A stretch of DNA of 64,000 nt from assembly GCF_900537085.1 (NCBI RefSeq), contig NZ_UNRE01000004.1:410988-474987 (forward strand). The letters are read 5' to 3'. Numbering within the stretch: the stretch's first letter is position 1; each line of letters begins with the position of its first letter. Positions 47,922 to 56,254 of the stretch are shown here, one piece after another. This stretch comes from Agarivorans sp. Alg241-V36. GTDB lineage: Bacteria > Pseudomonadota > Gammaproteobacteria > Enterobacterales > Celerinatantimonadaceae. Made by a program: the position numbers and the translations under genes. Under the pieces are notes generated by a model that saw only the letters and a program-made list of their open reading frames with translations, made no database searches and was not told where the DNA came from.

Positions 47922-48097
47922 GTATACATCCATTTAAATTTAAAAACAGTTTTCTAATGCTAATTAAACCGCATATTGGAACAGAAAGTAAGGGTCAAAA
48001 TCCACATAAAAACAAAACACACTACAAAGTAAGACATAGCGGTAATTAAGCTGTATTATTTTAATGTGATTTATCAATCCAACAAACAGGGAATAAT

Positions 48098-50857
48098 ATG
48101 AGTAATCATAGGTTTGGAATGAAGAATATTCTGGCAGTGAGTGCCTTAACCATCGCATTAACTGCCTGTGGTGGGGACACCGCAGAACAGCATTTATCTA
48201 AGGCCACCGAGTACCTAGCAAAAAATGATCAGAACGCAGCGATCATCGAACTAAAAAATGCCATCAAAAAAGATGCTTCACTGGCGCAGGCACGCTTAAA
48301 TTTAGGTGAAATCTACCTCGAACGTGGTAACTATCCTGCTGCAGAAAAAGAGCTACTAAGAGCCTTAGACTTAAATGCTGAAAAACAGCAACTCATTCCC
48401 CTATTGGCGAGAACCTATTTAAATCAAAATGAGCCTGAAAAAATAGGCGATTTAATTACTCAAAATAGACCCTTTGAGGCAGAGCTAGAAACTGAATTAC
48501 TGGCAATTCACGCCTTATCGTTATTTAGAAATGGTCAATTTGATCCGGCTAAAACCACCTTAAATCAAGCTCAAGAACTTGGTTTTGAAGGCACTTACTC
48601 GCGTATGGTTAAAGCGAGTATTTCTGCAGCAGACCAACAGTTTGGAGCTGCCAATGAAACACTGGAACAGTTAAGCCAAGAAGTGCCAGACAATACCGAT
48701 GTATGGCTGCTAAAAGGCCACCTTGCATCTATGTCTAATGATACTGAAGTAGCCGTTGAGTCATACAGTAAAGCTGTAGAATTAGCTCCTGATGCCGCAC
48801 AGTTCACCCTCTATTTAGCACAAGCATTGGTGAAAAATAAGCAATTTAGCGAAGCAGAAAAATATCTAGACAGTATTTTGAAAATTGCCCCAAACCACAT
48901 GCTTAGCAATCAGCTTAAAGCTTATATACGTTTTCAAGATGAAGACTTTGAAAAGGCCTTTTCTCTATCAACTAAAGCTTTGCAGAGCGGTTCTCATAAC
49001 ACTGCGACCCAAATTGTGGCTGGTATTTCTGCTTACAAACTACAAAAGTACGAACAAGCTCTAACTCAGCTAGAACGTGTGATTACTAAAGATCCGCAAA
49101 ATGCCTTAGCACAGCGTTTATACGTGACCACGCAATTTAGAATTGGCCAATTAGATAACGCCTTTAATCAGCTAAACCAAGCTTCTGTGGCGGAAGGTCA
49201 AGACAGCGACTTTTTAAGCACTGTGAGTATGCAGCTTAATCGCTTAGGCCGCACCGAAGAAGCAGTACAAATCGCCGAGAAAGCAGCAAGCTCGGGTGGC
49301 TTATCAGAAAAAGCCAAACTGGGTTTACTTAAACTTAAGCAAAATGATTTAGACGGAATTGGCATTTTAGAAGAGGTGCTAGCCGAAGACCCAAATCATG
49401 CTCAGGCATTTTTAGGCTTACAAACCCATTACTTCCGCCAGGGCAAAGCTGAAGAAGTACTGAAGTCTCTGGATAGTTGGATTGAAACTCACCCAGAGGA
49501 TCAAAGTGTCAAACTGTTTAAAGGCGCTATTCTTGAACAACAAGAGCGCTACGACGAAGCTCTCGCGGCTTACCAGTCAATACTGCAAGCACAACCCGAC
49601 GACCTTGCTGCCAAGCTATTTAGCTCATCAGTTTATGTACAAAAAGGCGAAGTAGATAAAGCCTATGAAATAACTTATAAGGTTAAAGAAGAGCAAGCTG
49701 AAAACCTACGTGTTTATGAGTTTTTAATGAGTCACGCCTCGCAGATTGACAAAACCCAAGAAGTAAAAACGCTATTAGATAAACAAGTTGCAGAGGCTCC
49801 TGAATCCTCACTTCTAAAAGAGCAGTTAGGTCGTTATTACTTATTTACTCGAGAATTTCCAAAAGCTATCGAGGCGTTTGAGCAAATTGATCCACTCACC
49901 CGAGAAGACAGAGTATGGCAGTTAATTGGTGATTTATACCTAGAAACGGGCAACCAAGAAAAAGCGATTTTAAGTTACCAAGCTTGGCTGGAAAACTCTC
50001 CACTTTCGCTGCCAGCATATGTGAAAAACATTAATGTTCTAGAATCAAGCGGACAACTGAAAGAAGCAGTAGCGCTAAGTAATAGAGCAGTAAAACTTTA
50101 TAAAAATAACCAGCGCCTATTGTTTGTTCATTCAGTATTGCAACTTAAGGCTGGCGATGCAGCCGCTAGCCAAGATGCGCTAAACAGCCTTGATGCTAAT
50201 CAAATGAATACACCTGCAGTTTTACAACAGCAGGGTTACATATATTTAGTTCAAGAAAACTGGCCAGCAGCTACCGATACTTTCAACAAATTATATAAAG
50301 CTTACCCTAGTACTCAAACTGCTAACTTACTAATCAAGTCGTACAAAGAAGCAGATAAAATCGAACAAGCCGTTGCTTTTATTAAACAAGCGCTCGAAGT
50401 GCATGGCGAAGCGGCAAAACCACTTCAACTGCAACTTGCTGAGCTACAAATGAAAGCCAATCCTCAACAGGCGATTGAGGAGTACCAAGCGATTATTAAA
50501 GAGCAACCAGATAACTTTGTTGCCTGGAACAATCTCGCCTGGGTTTACCATGACCTAAATGAGTTTGAAGTAGCCTTAACCTATGCAAATAAGGCCCATG
50601 AGTTAAAGCCAGATATACCGCAGATTAAAGACACCTATGGTTACATGCTACTTAAATCAGGTAAGCCAACAGAAGCTGCAAAAGCCTTAGAAGAAAGCTA
50701 CAAGCAAGATGCTAGTAATGAGGTAGGTTTGCACTTAGCAGAAGCACTAATTGCCAATAAACAAACCCAAGAAGCTAAACAGCTACTCGATGGATTGATA
50801 AATATTGAGCCAGAGCTAGCAAATAAAAAAGCTGAACTAGAAGCTCAGCTAAATTAA
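48098..50857 (+). CDS. prsT: XrtA/PEP-CTERM system TPR lipoprotein PrsT
   Basis: The 919-residue protein has a lipoprotein signal ending in LTAC (residues about 22-25). The remainder is a nearly continuous array of tetratricopeptide repeats, about 20 or more, such as AIIELKNAIKKDASLAQARL and AAEKELLRALDLNAEKQQLI. This matches the PrsT family found only with exosortase A. It is likely anchored at the periplasmic face of a membrane and serves as a scaffold for the assembly machinery. AGGG sits 7 bases before the ATG. It is a monocistronic gene, convergent with the acyltransferase gene. Confidence 0.93.
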   Translation: MSNHRFGMKNILAVSALTIALTACGGDTAEQHLSKATEYLAKNDQNAAIIELKNAIKKDASLAQARLNLGEIYLERGNYPAAEKELLRALDLNAEKQQLIPLLARTYLNQNEPEKIGDLITQNRPFEAELETELLAIHALSLFRNGQFDPAKTTLNQAQELGFEGTYSRMVKASISAADQQFGAANETLEQLSQEVPDNTDVWLLKGHLASMSNDTEVAVESYSKAVELAPDAAQFTLYLAQALVKNKQFSEAEKYLDSILKIAPNHMLSNQLKAYIRFQDEDFEKAFSLSTKALQSGSHNTATQIVAGISAYKLQKYEQALTQLERVITKDPQNALAQRLYVTTQFRIGQLDNAFNQLNQASVAEGQDSDFLSTVSMQLNRLGRTEEAVQIAEKAASSGGLSEKAKLGLLKLKQNDLDGIGILEEVLAEDPNHAQAFLGLQTHYFRQGKAEEVLKSLDSWIETHPEDQSVKLFKGAILEQQERYDEALAAYQSILQAQPDDLAAKLFSSSVYVQKGEVDKAYEITYKVKEEQAENLRVYEFLMSHASQIDKTQEVKTLLDKQVAEAPESSLLKEQLGRYYLFTREFPKAIEAFEQIDPLTREDRVWQLIGDLYLETGNQEKAILSYQAWLENSPLSLPAYVKNINVLESSGQLKEAVALSNRAVKLYKNNQRLLFVHSVLQLKAGDAAASQDALNSLDANQMNTPAVLQQQGYIYLVQENWPAATDTFNKLYKAYPSTQTANLLIKSYKEADKIEQAVAFIKQALEVHGEAAKPLQLQLAELQMKANPQQAIEEYQAIIKEQPDNFVAWNNLAWVYHDLNEFEVALTYANKAHELKPDIPQIKDTYGYMLLKSGKPTEAAKALEESYKQDASNEVGLHLAEALIANKQTQEAKQLLDGLINIEPELANKKAELEAQLN

Positions 50858-50865
50858 TCTATATA

Positions 50866-50889
50866 GCCCTAATAAGACCTTATTGGGGC
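50866..50889. terminator. Hairpin between prsT and the acyltransferase gene
   Basis: A 10-bp stem (GCCCTAATAA against TTATTGGGGC, one G-T pair) lies between the convergent stops and includes the acyltransferase stop codon. T-runs are short, so it is only a probable bidirectional terminator. Confidence 0.4.
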
Positions 50890-51836
50890 AGGTATAAACC
50901 CTTAGATTCACACCACTTATGGCTCTCTCGTAACGATATGTTCGGAGAGTCATTTTTATAGAAACTCGGTGAATACATTTTTTTAATATAGTCATCATTG
51001 TCATCATTGTTTCTAGCTGCTAAACACCCCTTCTCTACTTCTTTATCAATGTTACGCATCAAGACTTGAAAGCCTACCGGTAAAGTACGGGTAAGGGTTC
51101 CTGCACTAATGTAGTAAGGTGCGCGTAAGCCATGATACTCAATAGCTGGACCCAGCTGCTCAAACTTAATGCCTAAAAAGCTCATACTTCTAGCTAGGCG
51201 AGGTTCCATCATCACGAACGCATGATGGGTTCCAGCTCTTACTGCTAAAGATGCAATAGACAAATATAATCCAATAGCAAGAAAGGGAAAGCAGCGAAGC
51301 TCTTCTTCGGAATATGTTTGTTCATTGATTGCACCAGAGGCAGCACCATCAAAATTATCGGCTTTACGACGACGGAATTGCGGGCGAACCGCTAACCGCG
51401 ATATTTCACATATTTCAGTTCGATCAAATTGTGAAGGGTGATGTTTAGCACCCTCAATGGCATTTGAACAATATTTCTCGATTGGTAAGGGCTCATCCTT
51501 ACTAGATGGAGAAACAATGCGCACACAGCCGGCGTAGTTATTACTGGGTTTATGCTCAATCAAACAAAAGCGCGAGTATTCGTCAAACTCATCTTGCTCC
51601 ATACCATTTTCACGAACGGGCTCAAAATTCAATTCTTCACAATACACATCATGGCGAATTCTAAATGCTTCTTGCACGGTATCAGTTTTGTAAGCCACCA
51701 CTGGGCGAAGGTACTCAGCAAAGTGTTGAGCAATTAACTTAGCCTCTCGCTTAACTAAAAGCGAAATGCCACCTCTCACAACAGCCCCAAAGTAAGGAAC
51801 ACTTGCTAAGGTTTTCACGGTTTTGTTTCGGATCAT
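50880..51836 (-). CDS. PEP-CTERM/exosortase system-associated acyltransferase
   Basis: This 318-residue protein has a GNAT-like core related to N-acyl-homoserine-lactone synthases and N-acyl amino acid synthases (TIGR03694 group). Clues are EAFRIRHDVYCEELNFEP, the acidic DEYSRFCLIEH, AGCVRIVSP and ICEISRLAVRPQFRRR. It likely joins an acyl group (from acyl-ACP or acyl-CoA) to an amine, but substrate and product are not known for this family. The RHDVYCEELNFE block is well preserved. It lies between prsT and the first PEP-CTERM gene, upstream and downstream of hairpins, so it is probably its own unit. Confidence 0.9.
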   Translation of the reverse strand: MIRNKTVKTLASVPYFGAVVRGGISLLVKREAKLIAQHFAEYLRPVVAYKTDTVQEAFRIRHDVYCEELNFEPVRENGMEQDEFDEYSRFCLIEHKPSNNYAGCVRIVSPSSKDEPLPIEKYCSNAIEGAKHHPSQFDRTEICEISRLAVRPQFRRRKADNFDGAASGAINEQTYSEEELRCFPFLAIGLYLSIASLAVRAGTHHAFVMMEPRLARSMSFLGIKFEQLGPAIEYHGLRAPYYISAGTLTRTLPVGFQVLMRNIDKEVEKGCLAARNNDDNDDYIKKMYSPSFYKNDSPNISLRESHKWCESKGLYLPQ

Positions 51837-51926
51837 AAAGCGCTCTCAAAGCTTCAAACTTTCTAAATATTACATTTAGATTTTAGAAACAATTTAGAAT
51901 TATAAAAGGCAGGCTTGCAGAAAAAA

Positions 51927-51953
51927 CAAAGCGCAGAACTAGACTGCGCTTTG
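51927..51953 (-). terminator. Terminator of the first PEP-CTERM gene
   Basis: A 10-bp stem (CAAAGCGCAG with its complement) and 7-base loop are followed on the minus strand by TTTTTTCTG. This is a standard rho-independent terminator 40 bases after the PEP-CTERM stop. Confidence 0.85.
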
Positions 51954-51993
51954 GATGTACAATGCTAAAACTTAGCGACTTTGTAATTAAGCA

Positions 51994-52941
51994 TTATGCA
52001 CGGCGGCGAACAGCGGCCAAACCTAATAGACCTAAACCAAAGATTGCTAAAGTTCCTGGCTCTGATACCTGTGCAGCAGAGATAGCGAAACCAGCTTTCA
52101 ATTCGTTGGTTTTATCTTCTTCTGTTAAAAAACCAACACAAGTGAAGCCCGTGCCACAGTCAACACTACCTAATACTTCTAAACCTTGAAGACGAGTTGT
52201 TAGGGTGTATACATAGTCATCGTAACCAGGAATTGGTAATACAAAGCTATTTTGAAGATAGATATCGTCACCAACTTCAGTGAAAGTAACATCTGGGCCT
52301 AGCACTAAGGTAAACAGGTCTGAACAACCCTCTTGGTTAATACCAGCAGCACCCACGAGCTGAGTTGGCTCGTATTTACAAATATCGTTACTAGGCGTGT
52401 TATAAGTTTCTTCAAAAATGATTCCGAACTGAAGTACAGGCGCTGGAGCTAATGGAGTGGCAATAGGTGCTGTTGGACCTAAGAACAAACCATCAAACAA
52501 AGTAGCAGCAACCAGTGTATCACCAGTCACACCCCAGTTTTCGTGCATAAGGCCAGTACCTTCTGCGAAGTCCAAAGTTCCAACACCGTCTACTACGCTA
52601 GTAGTTACAGTACCTTCTTTAGCTTCTTCGATTACCAAAGCACTTTTCTTAAGGTCTGGGTTTTCAGCACCGTAAGGAACACCCCACTCAAGAGTCTTAG
52701 GCAATGTGCCACCAAACAATGGGTCAGGAGCGTTGAAAATATCGCCAGCAAAACCATCGAACTCAGAACGAGTTGCGCCAGACTCATCAATACCCGTTGG
52801 GTCGATAGAACCAGCATCAGAAGTCCACTCGTCGAAACCAGCGTCGTTTAGATAATTCCAATCAGTAATAAGAGCAGAGTTTGCAGTAACGCTGGCAAAA
52901 CTTAAGCTAGCGGCCAAGCAAGTTAGTTTTAATTTGTTCAT
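51994..52941 (-). CDS. PEP-CTERM sorted protein, THxN-like (paralog A)
   Basis: The 315-residue exported protein has a signal peptide (MNKLKLTCLAASLSFASVTA) and at the C-terminus the exosortase signal: SEPGTLAIFGLGLLGLAAV and RRRA, with the PEP-like motif (here EPG), a membrane helix and arginine anchor. The mature part has cysteine pairs in DICKY...EGCSDL and DCGTGFTC. LMHENWGVTG is its version of the THxN motif that names a PEP-CTERM family; threonine is replaced by methionine. The Met start at 52941 has GGATGG 5 bases upstream. It is read from a sigma-54 promoter (52990-53004). It has a neighbouring paralog of about the same length (53375). Confidence 0.92.
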   Translation of the reverse strand: MNKLKLTCLAASLSFASVTANSALITDWNYLNDAGFDEWTSDAGSIDPTGIDESGATRSEFDGFAGDIFNAPDPLFGGTLPKTLEWGVPYGAENPDLKKSALVIEEAKEGTVTTSVVDGVGTLDFAEGTGLMHENWGVTGDTLVAATLFDGLFLGPTAPIATPLAPAPVLQFGIIFEETYNTPSNDICKYEPTQLVGAAGINQEGCSDLFTLVLGPDVTFTEVGDDIYLQNSFVLPIPGYDDYVYTLTTRLQGLEVLGSVDCGTGFTCVGFLTEEDKTNELKAGFAISAAQVSEPGTLAIFGLGLLGLAAVRRRA

Positions 52942-52989
52942 GTCACCCATCCATTTGGTCAGTACGATTCGAAATACAATTCATACAAA

Positions 52990-53004
52990 GCAATCTAGGT
53001 GCCA
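52990..53004 (-). promoter_or_regulatory. Sigma-54 promoter of PEP-CTERM paralog A
   Basis: On the minus strand TGGCACC-TAGA-TTGC matches the consensus TGGCACG-N4-TTGC at all but one base. The predicted start of transcription is near 52979, about 38 bases before the ATG. PrsR, encoded in the window, is the expected activator. Confidence 0.85.
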
Positions 53005-53066
53005 ATTTTAAAAAAGCTTAAAAAGCAATAGCTTAAGAAATGAACAGCTCATAGCTAAAATTAGGA

Positions 53067-53083
53067 TGTAAAAATTACTGACA
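53067..53083 (-). promoter_or_regulatory. 17-bp dyad, candidate PrsR site for paralog A
   Basis: Read on the plus strand, TGTAAAAATTACTGACA is an imperfect palindrome, TGTMA-N7-TKACA. Its centre lies 72 bases upstream of the -24 GG of the paralog A promoter. The same element is found at the same distance before paralog B. Confidence 0.6.
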
Positions 53084-53328
53084 CAAAAACCGATAATATT
53101 TATCAAGCCAAAAGATCCTTGGGCTCCATTCCATTATGCTTATTATATGAACAATTTCACCACTTCATGATAAGTGCACGATTAACTACCGTAGTTGCTT
53201 AAGCAATAAACATCATATAGCTAAAACGCCAACCGACCGCCGACACAAATCGGTAAATACCTATACCAGTAGGGAAGCGATATTAAGAGGAGCGATATTA
53301 AAGAAGGTGTGTTTTAGAGAGGATAAAA

Positions 53329-53358
53329 AATTACTGCTGCTAACTAGCAGCAGTAATT
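53329..53358 (-). terminator. Terminator of the second PEP-CTERM gene
   Basis: A 14-bp perfect stem (AATTACTGCTGCTA with its complement) and 2-base loop are followed on the minus strand by TTTTTTATCC, a good rho-independent terminator. Confidence 0.88.
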
Positions 53359-53374
53359 GAGGCAGTAAGGCTGT

Positions 53375-54277
53375 TTAAGCACGGCGACGAACTGAAGCCA
53401 AACCTAATAAACCCAAACCAAAGATAGCTAGTGTACCCGGCTCAGTCACCTGAGCAGCAGAAATTGCAAAAGATGCTTTTAATTCGTTTGATTGGTTCTC
53501 TTCAGTTAAGAAACCAATACAGGTAGAGTCAGGACCACAATCTAAGTCGTCTAATACAGTTAAGCCTTGCAGACGAGTGGTTAATGTGTACACGTAATCA
53601 TCAAAGCCAGGGATTGGTAGAATAAAACTGTTTTGCAGGTAAATATCATCGCCCACTTCAGTAAATGTCACACCATCGTCCAAGATTAAAGTGAACAAGT
53701 CAGCACAACCTGCTTGGTTAATGCCAGCTTCGCCTACTTTAGTGTCGCCATACTTACAAGTATCGTTAGTTGGTGTGTTGTACGTTTCTTCGAACAACAC
53801 GTCAAACTCAAGTACTGGAGCAGGTAATGCAGGACCAACAAAAGGCGCTAGAGGTTGTAAGAACAAACCGTCAAACAATACTGCTGATGACAAGGTGTTA
53901 CCAGTAACACCCCAGTTTTCATGAGTAAGGCCTGTGCCAGTAACAAAATCCAAAGCACCAACACCGTCAACAACACTTGTGCTTACTTGACCAGACTGAG
54001 CGTCGTCAATCTCAAGTGAGCTTTTGTTTAGCTGAGGGTTAACTGCACCGTAAGGCGTACCCCATGCAAGATTCTTAGGAAGTTCACCACCAAAAAGAGG
54101 GTCAAACTCATCGGCAGTGGCGCCACTTGTGTCAATGCCTAGTTGGCCAGCGTTTGAACTCCACTCTTTGAAACCAGCATCATTAGCATAGTTCCATTCA
54201 GTAATTAGTTCAGCGTTAGCAGAAATACTCGCAAATCCTAGGCCTGCAGCCAAGCAAGTAAGTTTCAATTTGTTCAT
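53375..54277 (-). CDS. PEP-CTERM sorted protein, THxN family (paralog B)
   Basis: The 300-residue paralog of the protein at 51994 shares its signal peptide (MNKLKLTCLAAGLGFASISA), overall sequence and C-terminal sorting signal (TEPGTLAIFGLGLLGLASV then RRRA). It keeps the motif as LTHENWGVTG, matching THxN exactly. The cysteine pairs CKYGDTKVGEAGINQAGC and DCGPDSTC are conserved. It is shorter by 15 residues, mostly in the N-terminal third. The exosortase XrtA in this window should process it. Start ATG 54277 is preceded by GGATGG. The promoter is the sigma-54 site at 54329-54343. A biofilm or surface role is inferred. Confidence 0.93.
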   Translation of the reverse strand: MNKLKLTCLAAGLGFASISANAELITEWNYANDAGFKEWSSNAGQLGIDTSGATADEFDPLFGGELPKNLAWGTPYGAVNPQLNKSSLEIDDAQSGQVSTSVVDGVGALDFVTGTGLTHENWGVTGNTLSSAVLFDGLFLQPLAPFVGPALPAPVLEFDVLFEETYNTPTNDTCKYGDTKVGEAGINQAGCADLFTLILDDGVTFTEVGDDIYLQNSFILPIPGFDDYVYTLTTRLQGLTVLDDLDCGPDSTCIGFLTEENQSNELKASFAISAAQVTEPGTLAIFGLGLLGLASVRRRA

Positions 54278-54328
54278 TTCACCCATCCAATTTGGTAATA
54301 GCGTTTAGATATAAAGACTCGCTACAAA

Positions 54329-54343
54329 GCAAATACGATGCCA
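54329..54343 (-). promoter_or_regulatory. Sigma-54 promoter of PEP-CTERM paralog B
   Basis: On the minus strand TGGCATC-GTAT-TTGC fits the -24/-12 consensus, with correct GG-GC spacing. The start of transcription should be near 54318, about 41 bases before the ATG. The downstream leader also shares the ribosome region with paralog A. Confidence 0.85.
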
Positions 54344-54405
54344 AAAAATATAAACAATAAAAAACAATAACTTACAACCTAAAATTAAATTTAACAATAA
54401 TGACA

Positions 54406-54422
54406 TGTAAAACATACTGACA
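54406..54422 (-). promoter_or_regulatory. 17-bp dyad, candidate PrsR site for paralog B
   Basis: TGTAAAACATACTGACA (plus-strand reading) is centred 72 bases upstream of the -24 GG, exactly as in paralog A. The flanking AAAAAC is also shared. The surrounding DNA is otherwise diverged, so conservation points to function. Confidence 0.6.
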
Positions 54423-54436
54423 TAAAAACACTATTG

Positions 54437-55300
54437 CTACTCTTCCTTTAAGACGATTTTTTTAGCAATTTTAAACACCATACGCTGCAAAGGGTTGCGA
54501 TTGCCCATTGGCCGCCAGGTTTTCTTAAAGCGATTACGGTAGGCATCGAAGTGCAAACCATAAGGTGCAGTGATCAGCTCACCACGATTAAGTAAAATTT
54601 TGAGCACATAGGTCCCGGCGATTCCGCCACACATCTTAACCGCCATTGGCATAGACGGCCCCTTTTTAGCATGAAAGTCAGCTCGACTCGGATCAACTAA
54701 GTAGGGTCGCTGCAACATAGCTGGCGATAAACCAATTAAAAATTTTATATATTGCTCATTCTCACTACTGGCATCTTCAAATCGAAAATACTCTTCATAG
54801 CTCATGCTACCTGGCATAAAACACAAAAATGCACAGCCCATCCCCAAAGGCGCAGCGGTAACTAAAGGGATCTTTTTCTCTAAACATTTTTGAAAGACCA
54901 GCTTTCTCGCAGACAAGGCAAAAAAATCTAAGCTATCTACGTATACGTCTACACCTTCTAAAAACTCATCAACATTGTGCTCAAATATGCCTTCGGGGAA
55001 AGACTTCACTTCTGCTTCTGGGTTTATGTCTAAGCAAATGTTTTCCATCACCTTTACTTTATCTTGGCCAACTGTAGACATAAACGCGCCAGCTTGACGA
55101 TTAAAATTATGTACCTCATATTCATCAAAGTCAGAGATGTGAAACTTGCCAACCCCTAAACGAGCTAAAGTAACAATATGTTCGCTACCTACTCCGCCAG
55201 CACCTGCCATAGCCACTCGCTTACCACGTAATATTTGTTGTTCTGCTTCTGTAACCCAGCCAATGTTTCGAGAAAAAGCATCTTCGTAATTAAAACTCAT
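54437..55300 (-). CDS. ThiF/HesA/MoeB-family E1-like adenylating protein
   Basis: The 287-residue protein has the E1-like fold: VAMAGAGGVGSEHI (nucleotide loop, residues about 29-42), SDFDEYEVHNFNRQAGA (ATP/Mg and arginine finger, residues about 56-72) and a GKDKV-like GQDKVKVM. It lacks the two CxxC zinc pairs of MoeB/ThiF, as do the RnfH-independent and TcdA-like branches. Such proteins adenylate the C-terminus of a small protein or a small-molecule carboxylate. No ubiquitin-like partner is visible nearby. ATG 55300 (MSFNYEDAF) is used; the frame continues upstream to 55360, but AAGGC lies 9 bases before 55300. It is upstream of PEP-CTERM paralog B on the same strand. Confidence 0.82.
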   Translation of the reverse strand: MSFNYEDAFSRNIGWVTEAEQQILRGKRVAMAGAGGVGSEHIVTLARLGVGKFHISDFDEYEVHNFNRQAGAFMSTVGQDKVKVMENICLDINPEAEVKSFPEGIFEHNVDEFLEGVDVYVDSLDFFALSARKLVFQKCLEKKIPLVTAAPLGMGCAFLCFMPGSMSYEEYFRFEDASSENEQYIKFLIGLSPAMLQRPYLVDPSRADFHAKKGPSMPMAVKMCGGIAGTYVLKILLNRGELITAPYGLHFDAYRNRFKKTWRPMGNRNPLQRMVFKIAKKIVLKEE

Positions 55301-55423
55301 AAATAATTGCCTTATAAGATTAACGACATCCTGTCGCCTGCATATAACCACGAACAACATAGCAACTTGCTCTAATGCATAGTAAAAATTAAGATTAAAA
55401 GGTCATTCAAGGAAGAACACAGT

Positions 55424-56176
55424 ATGAAACTCGCCTTCATCGTAATCCTCGCCTCTTTTGCTTCACTGTTTAGTGTAGAAGCTTCAAGCGCTCTTGCTGA
55501 TACTATAGAAAAAATCAAACCTTCTGTCGTAGGAATTGGCACTTACAATAAACTTAATTCTCCCAGAGCCAGTTTGCGCGGTACCGGATTTGTAGTGGGC
55601 ACCCATCTCATCGCCACCAACGCGCATGTCATACCTAAAAGCTTAAATCAGCAACAAAATGAAAAATTAGTCGTATTTGTTGGCCAAGGTCGTTCCCCAG
55701 AATTACGTATAGCAAGCCTAGTAGCCAGTTTGGAAGAGCGCGATTTAGCTATATTAAGAGTAGATGGCAAGCCTCTAACGCCCTTAACACTTTCAAGCGA
55801 AAAAGTACGCGAAGGAGAATTGTATGCCTTCACAGGATTTCCCATCGGTGCGGTATTAGGTTTATACCCCGTCACCCATCGCGGTATTATTTCGAGCATT
55901 ACTCCAGTGGTGATACCCGCTAGATCAGCCAGCGAGCTCAACCTTGCGCAGCTTAAGCGCCTCAAGTCGCCTTATAATATTTATCAACTCGATGCCACAG
56001 CCTACCCCGGTAATAGCGGCAGCCCTTTATACCACCCAGAAACTGGCGAAGTTATCGCAATTATCAACAAAGTATTTGTGAAAACAACCAAAGAGGCAGT
56101 ACTGGCTGACCCTAGTGCCATCAGCTACGCAATACCCGTCATTCACTTAAAGCAGTTACTAAAAACTATCAAATAG
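55424..56176 (+). CDS. Secreted trypsin-like serine protease
   Basis: The 250-residue protein has a signal peptide (MKLAFIVILASFASLFSVEA) and a trypsin/S1C fold with the full triad: His68 in LIATNAHVI, Asp107 in ERDLAILRV and Ser198 in PGNSGSPLY. No PDZ domain follows, so it is shorter than DegP/DegQ. It acts in the periplasm or outside the cell. AAGGA precedes the ATG by about 10 bases. It is divergent from the ThiF-like gene and convergent with ssb. A link to PEP-CTERM protein processing is possible by position only. Confidence 0.9.
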   Translation: MKLAFIVILASFASLFSVEASSALADTIEKIKPSVVGIGTYNKLNSPRASLRGTGFVVGTHLIATNAHVIPKSLNQQQNEKLVVFVGQGRSPELRIASLVASLEERDLAILRVDGKPLTPLTLSSEKVREGELYAFTGFPIGAVLGLYPVTHRGIISSITPVVIPARSASELNLAQLKRLKSPYNIYQLDATAYPGNSGSPLYHPETGEVIAIINKVFVKTTKEAVLADPSAISYAIPVIHLKQLLKTIK

Positions 56177-56202
56177 CACTTACTACATATTCAGGCACAA
56201 AA

Positions 56203-56224
56203 AAGCCCTTAAAAATAAGGGCTT
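56203..56224. terminator. Terminator between the protease gene and ssb
   Basis: A 9-bp stem (AAGCCCTTA with its complement) has a loop of four A and is followed on the minus strand by a T-run (TTTTTTGTG). It mainly ends ssb. Confidence 0.8.
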
Positions 56225-56254
56225 AAATTTGGTCTCATCAGCTTAGAGTGATTC

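Larger units (their letters stand above)
52951..53328. other. Intergenic region between the two PEP-CTERM genes
   Basis: It contains the sigma-54 promoter and upstream dyad of paralog A (listed separately). The rest, about 53090-53328, is AT-rich and I see no gene. A direct repeat of AGCGATATTAA occurs twice near 53277-53302, separated by GAGG. Its role, if any, is unknown. Confidence 0.5.

Noticed and set aside
51899..51927. Sigma-70 promoter (TATAAT) for the exosortase-associated acyltransferase
   Set aside because: The -10 is perfect but the -35 at 17 bases is GTTTTT and coincides with the T-run of the PEP-CTERM A terminator; not enough to list as a feature.
19555..54300. The XrtA/polysaccharide region as a mobile genomic island
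   Set aside because: No integrase, transposase, tRNA attachment site or flanking direct repeats are visible and base composition looks like that of the neighbours. Horizontal transfer cannot be excluded but is not supported here.
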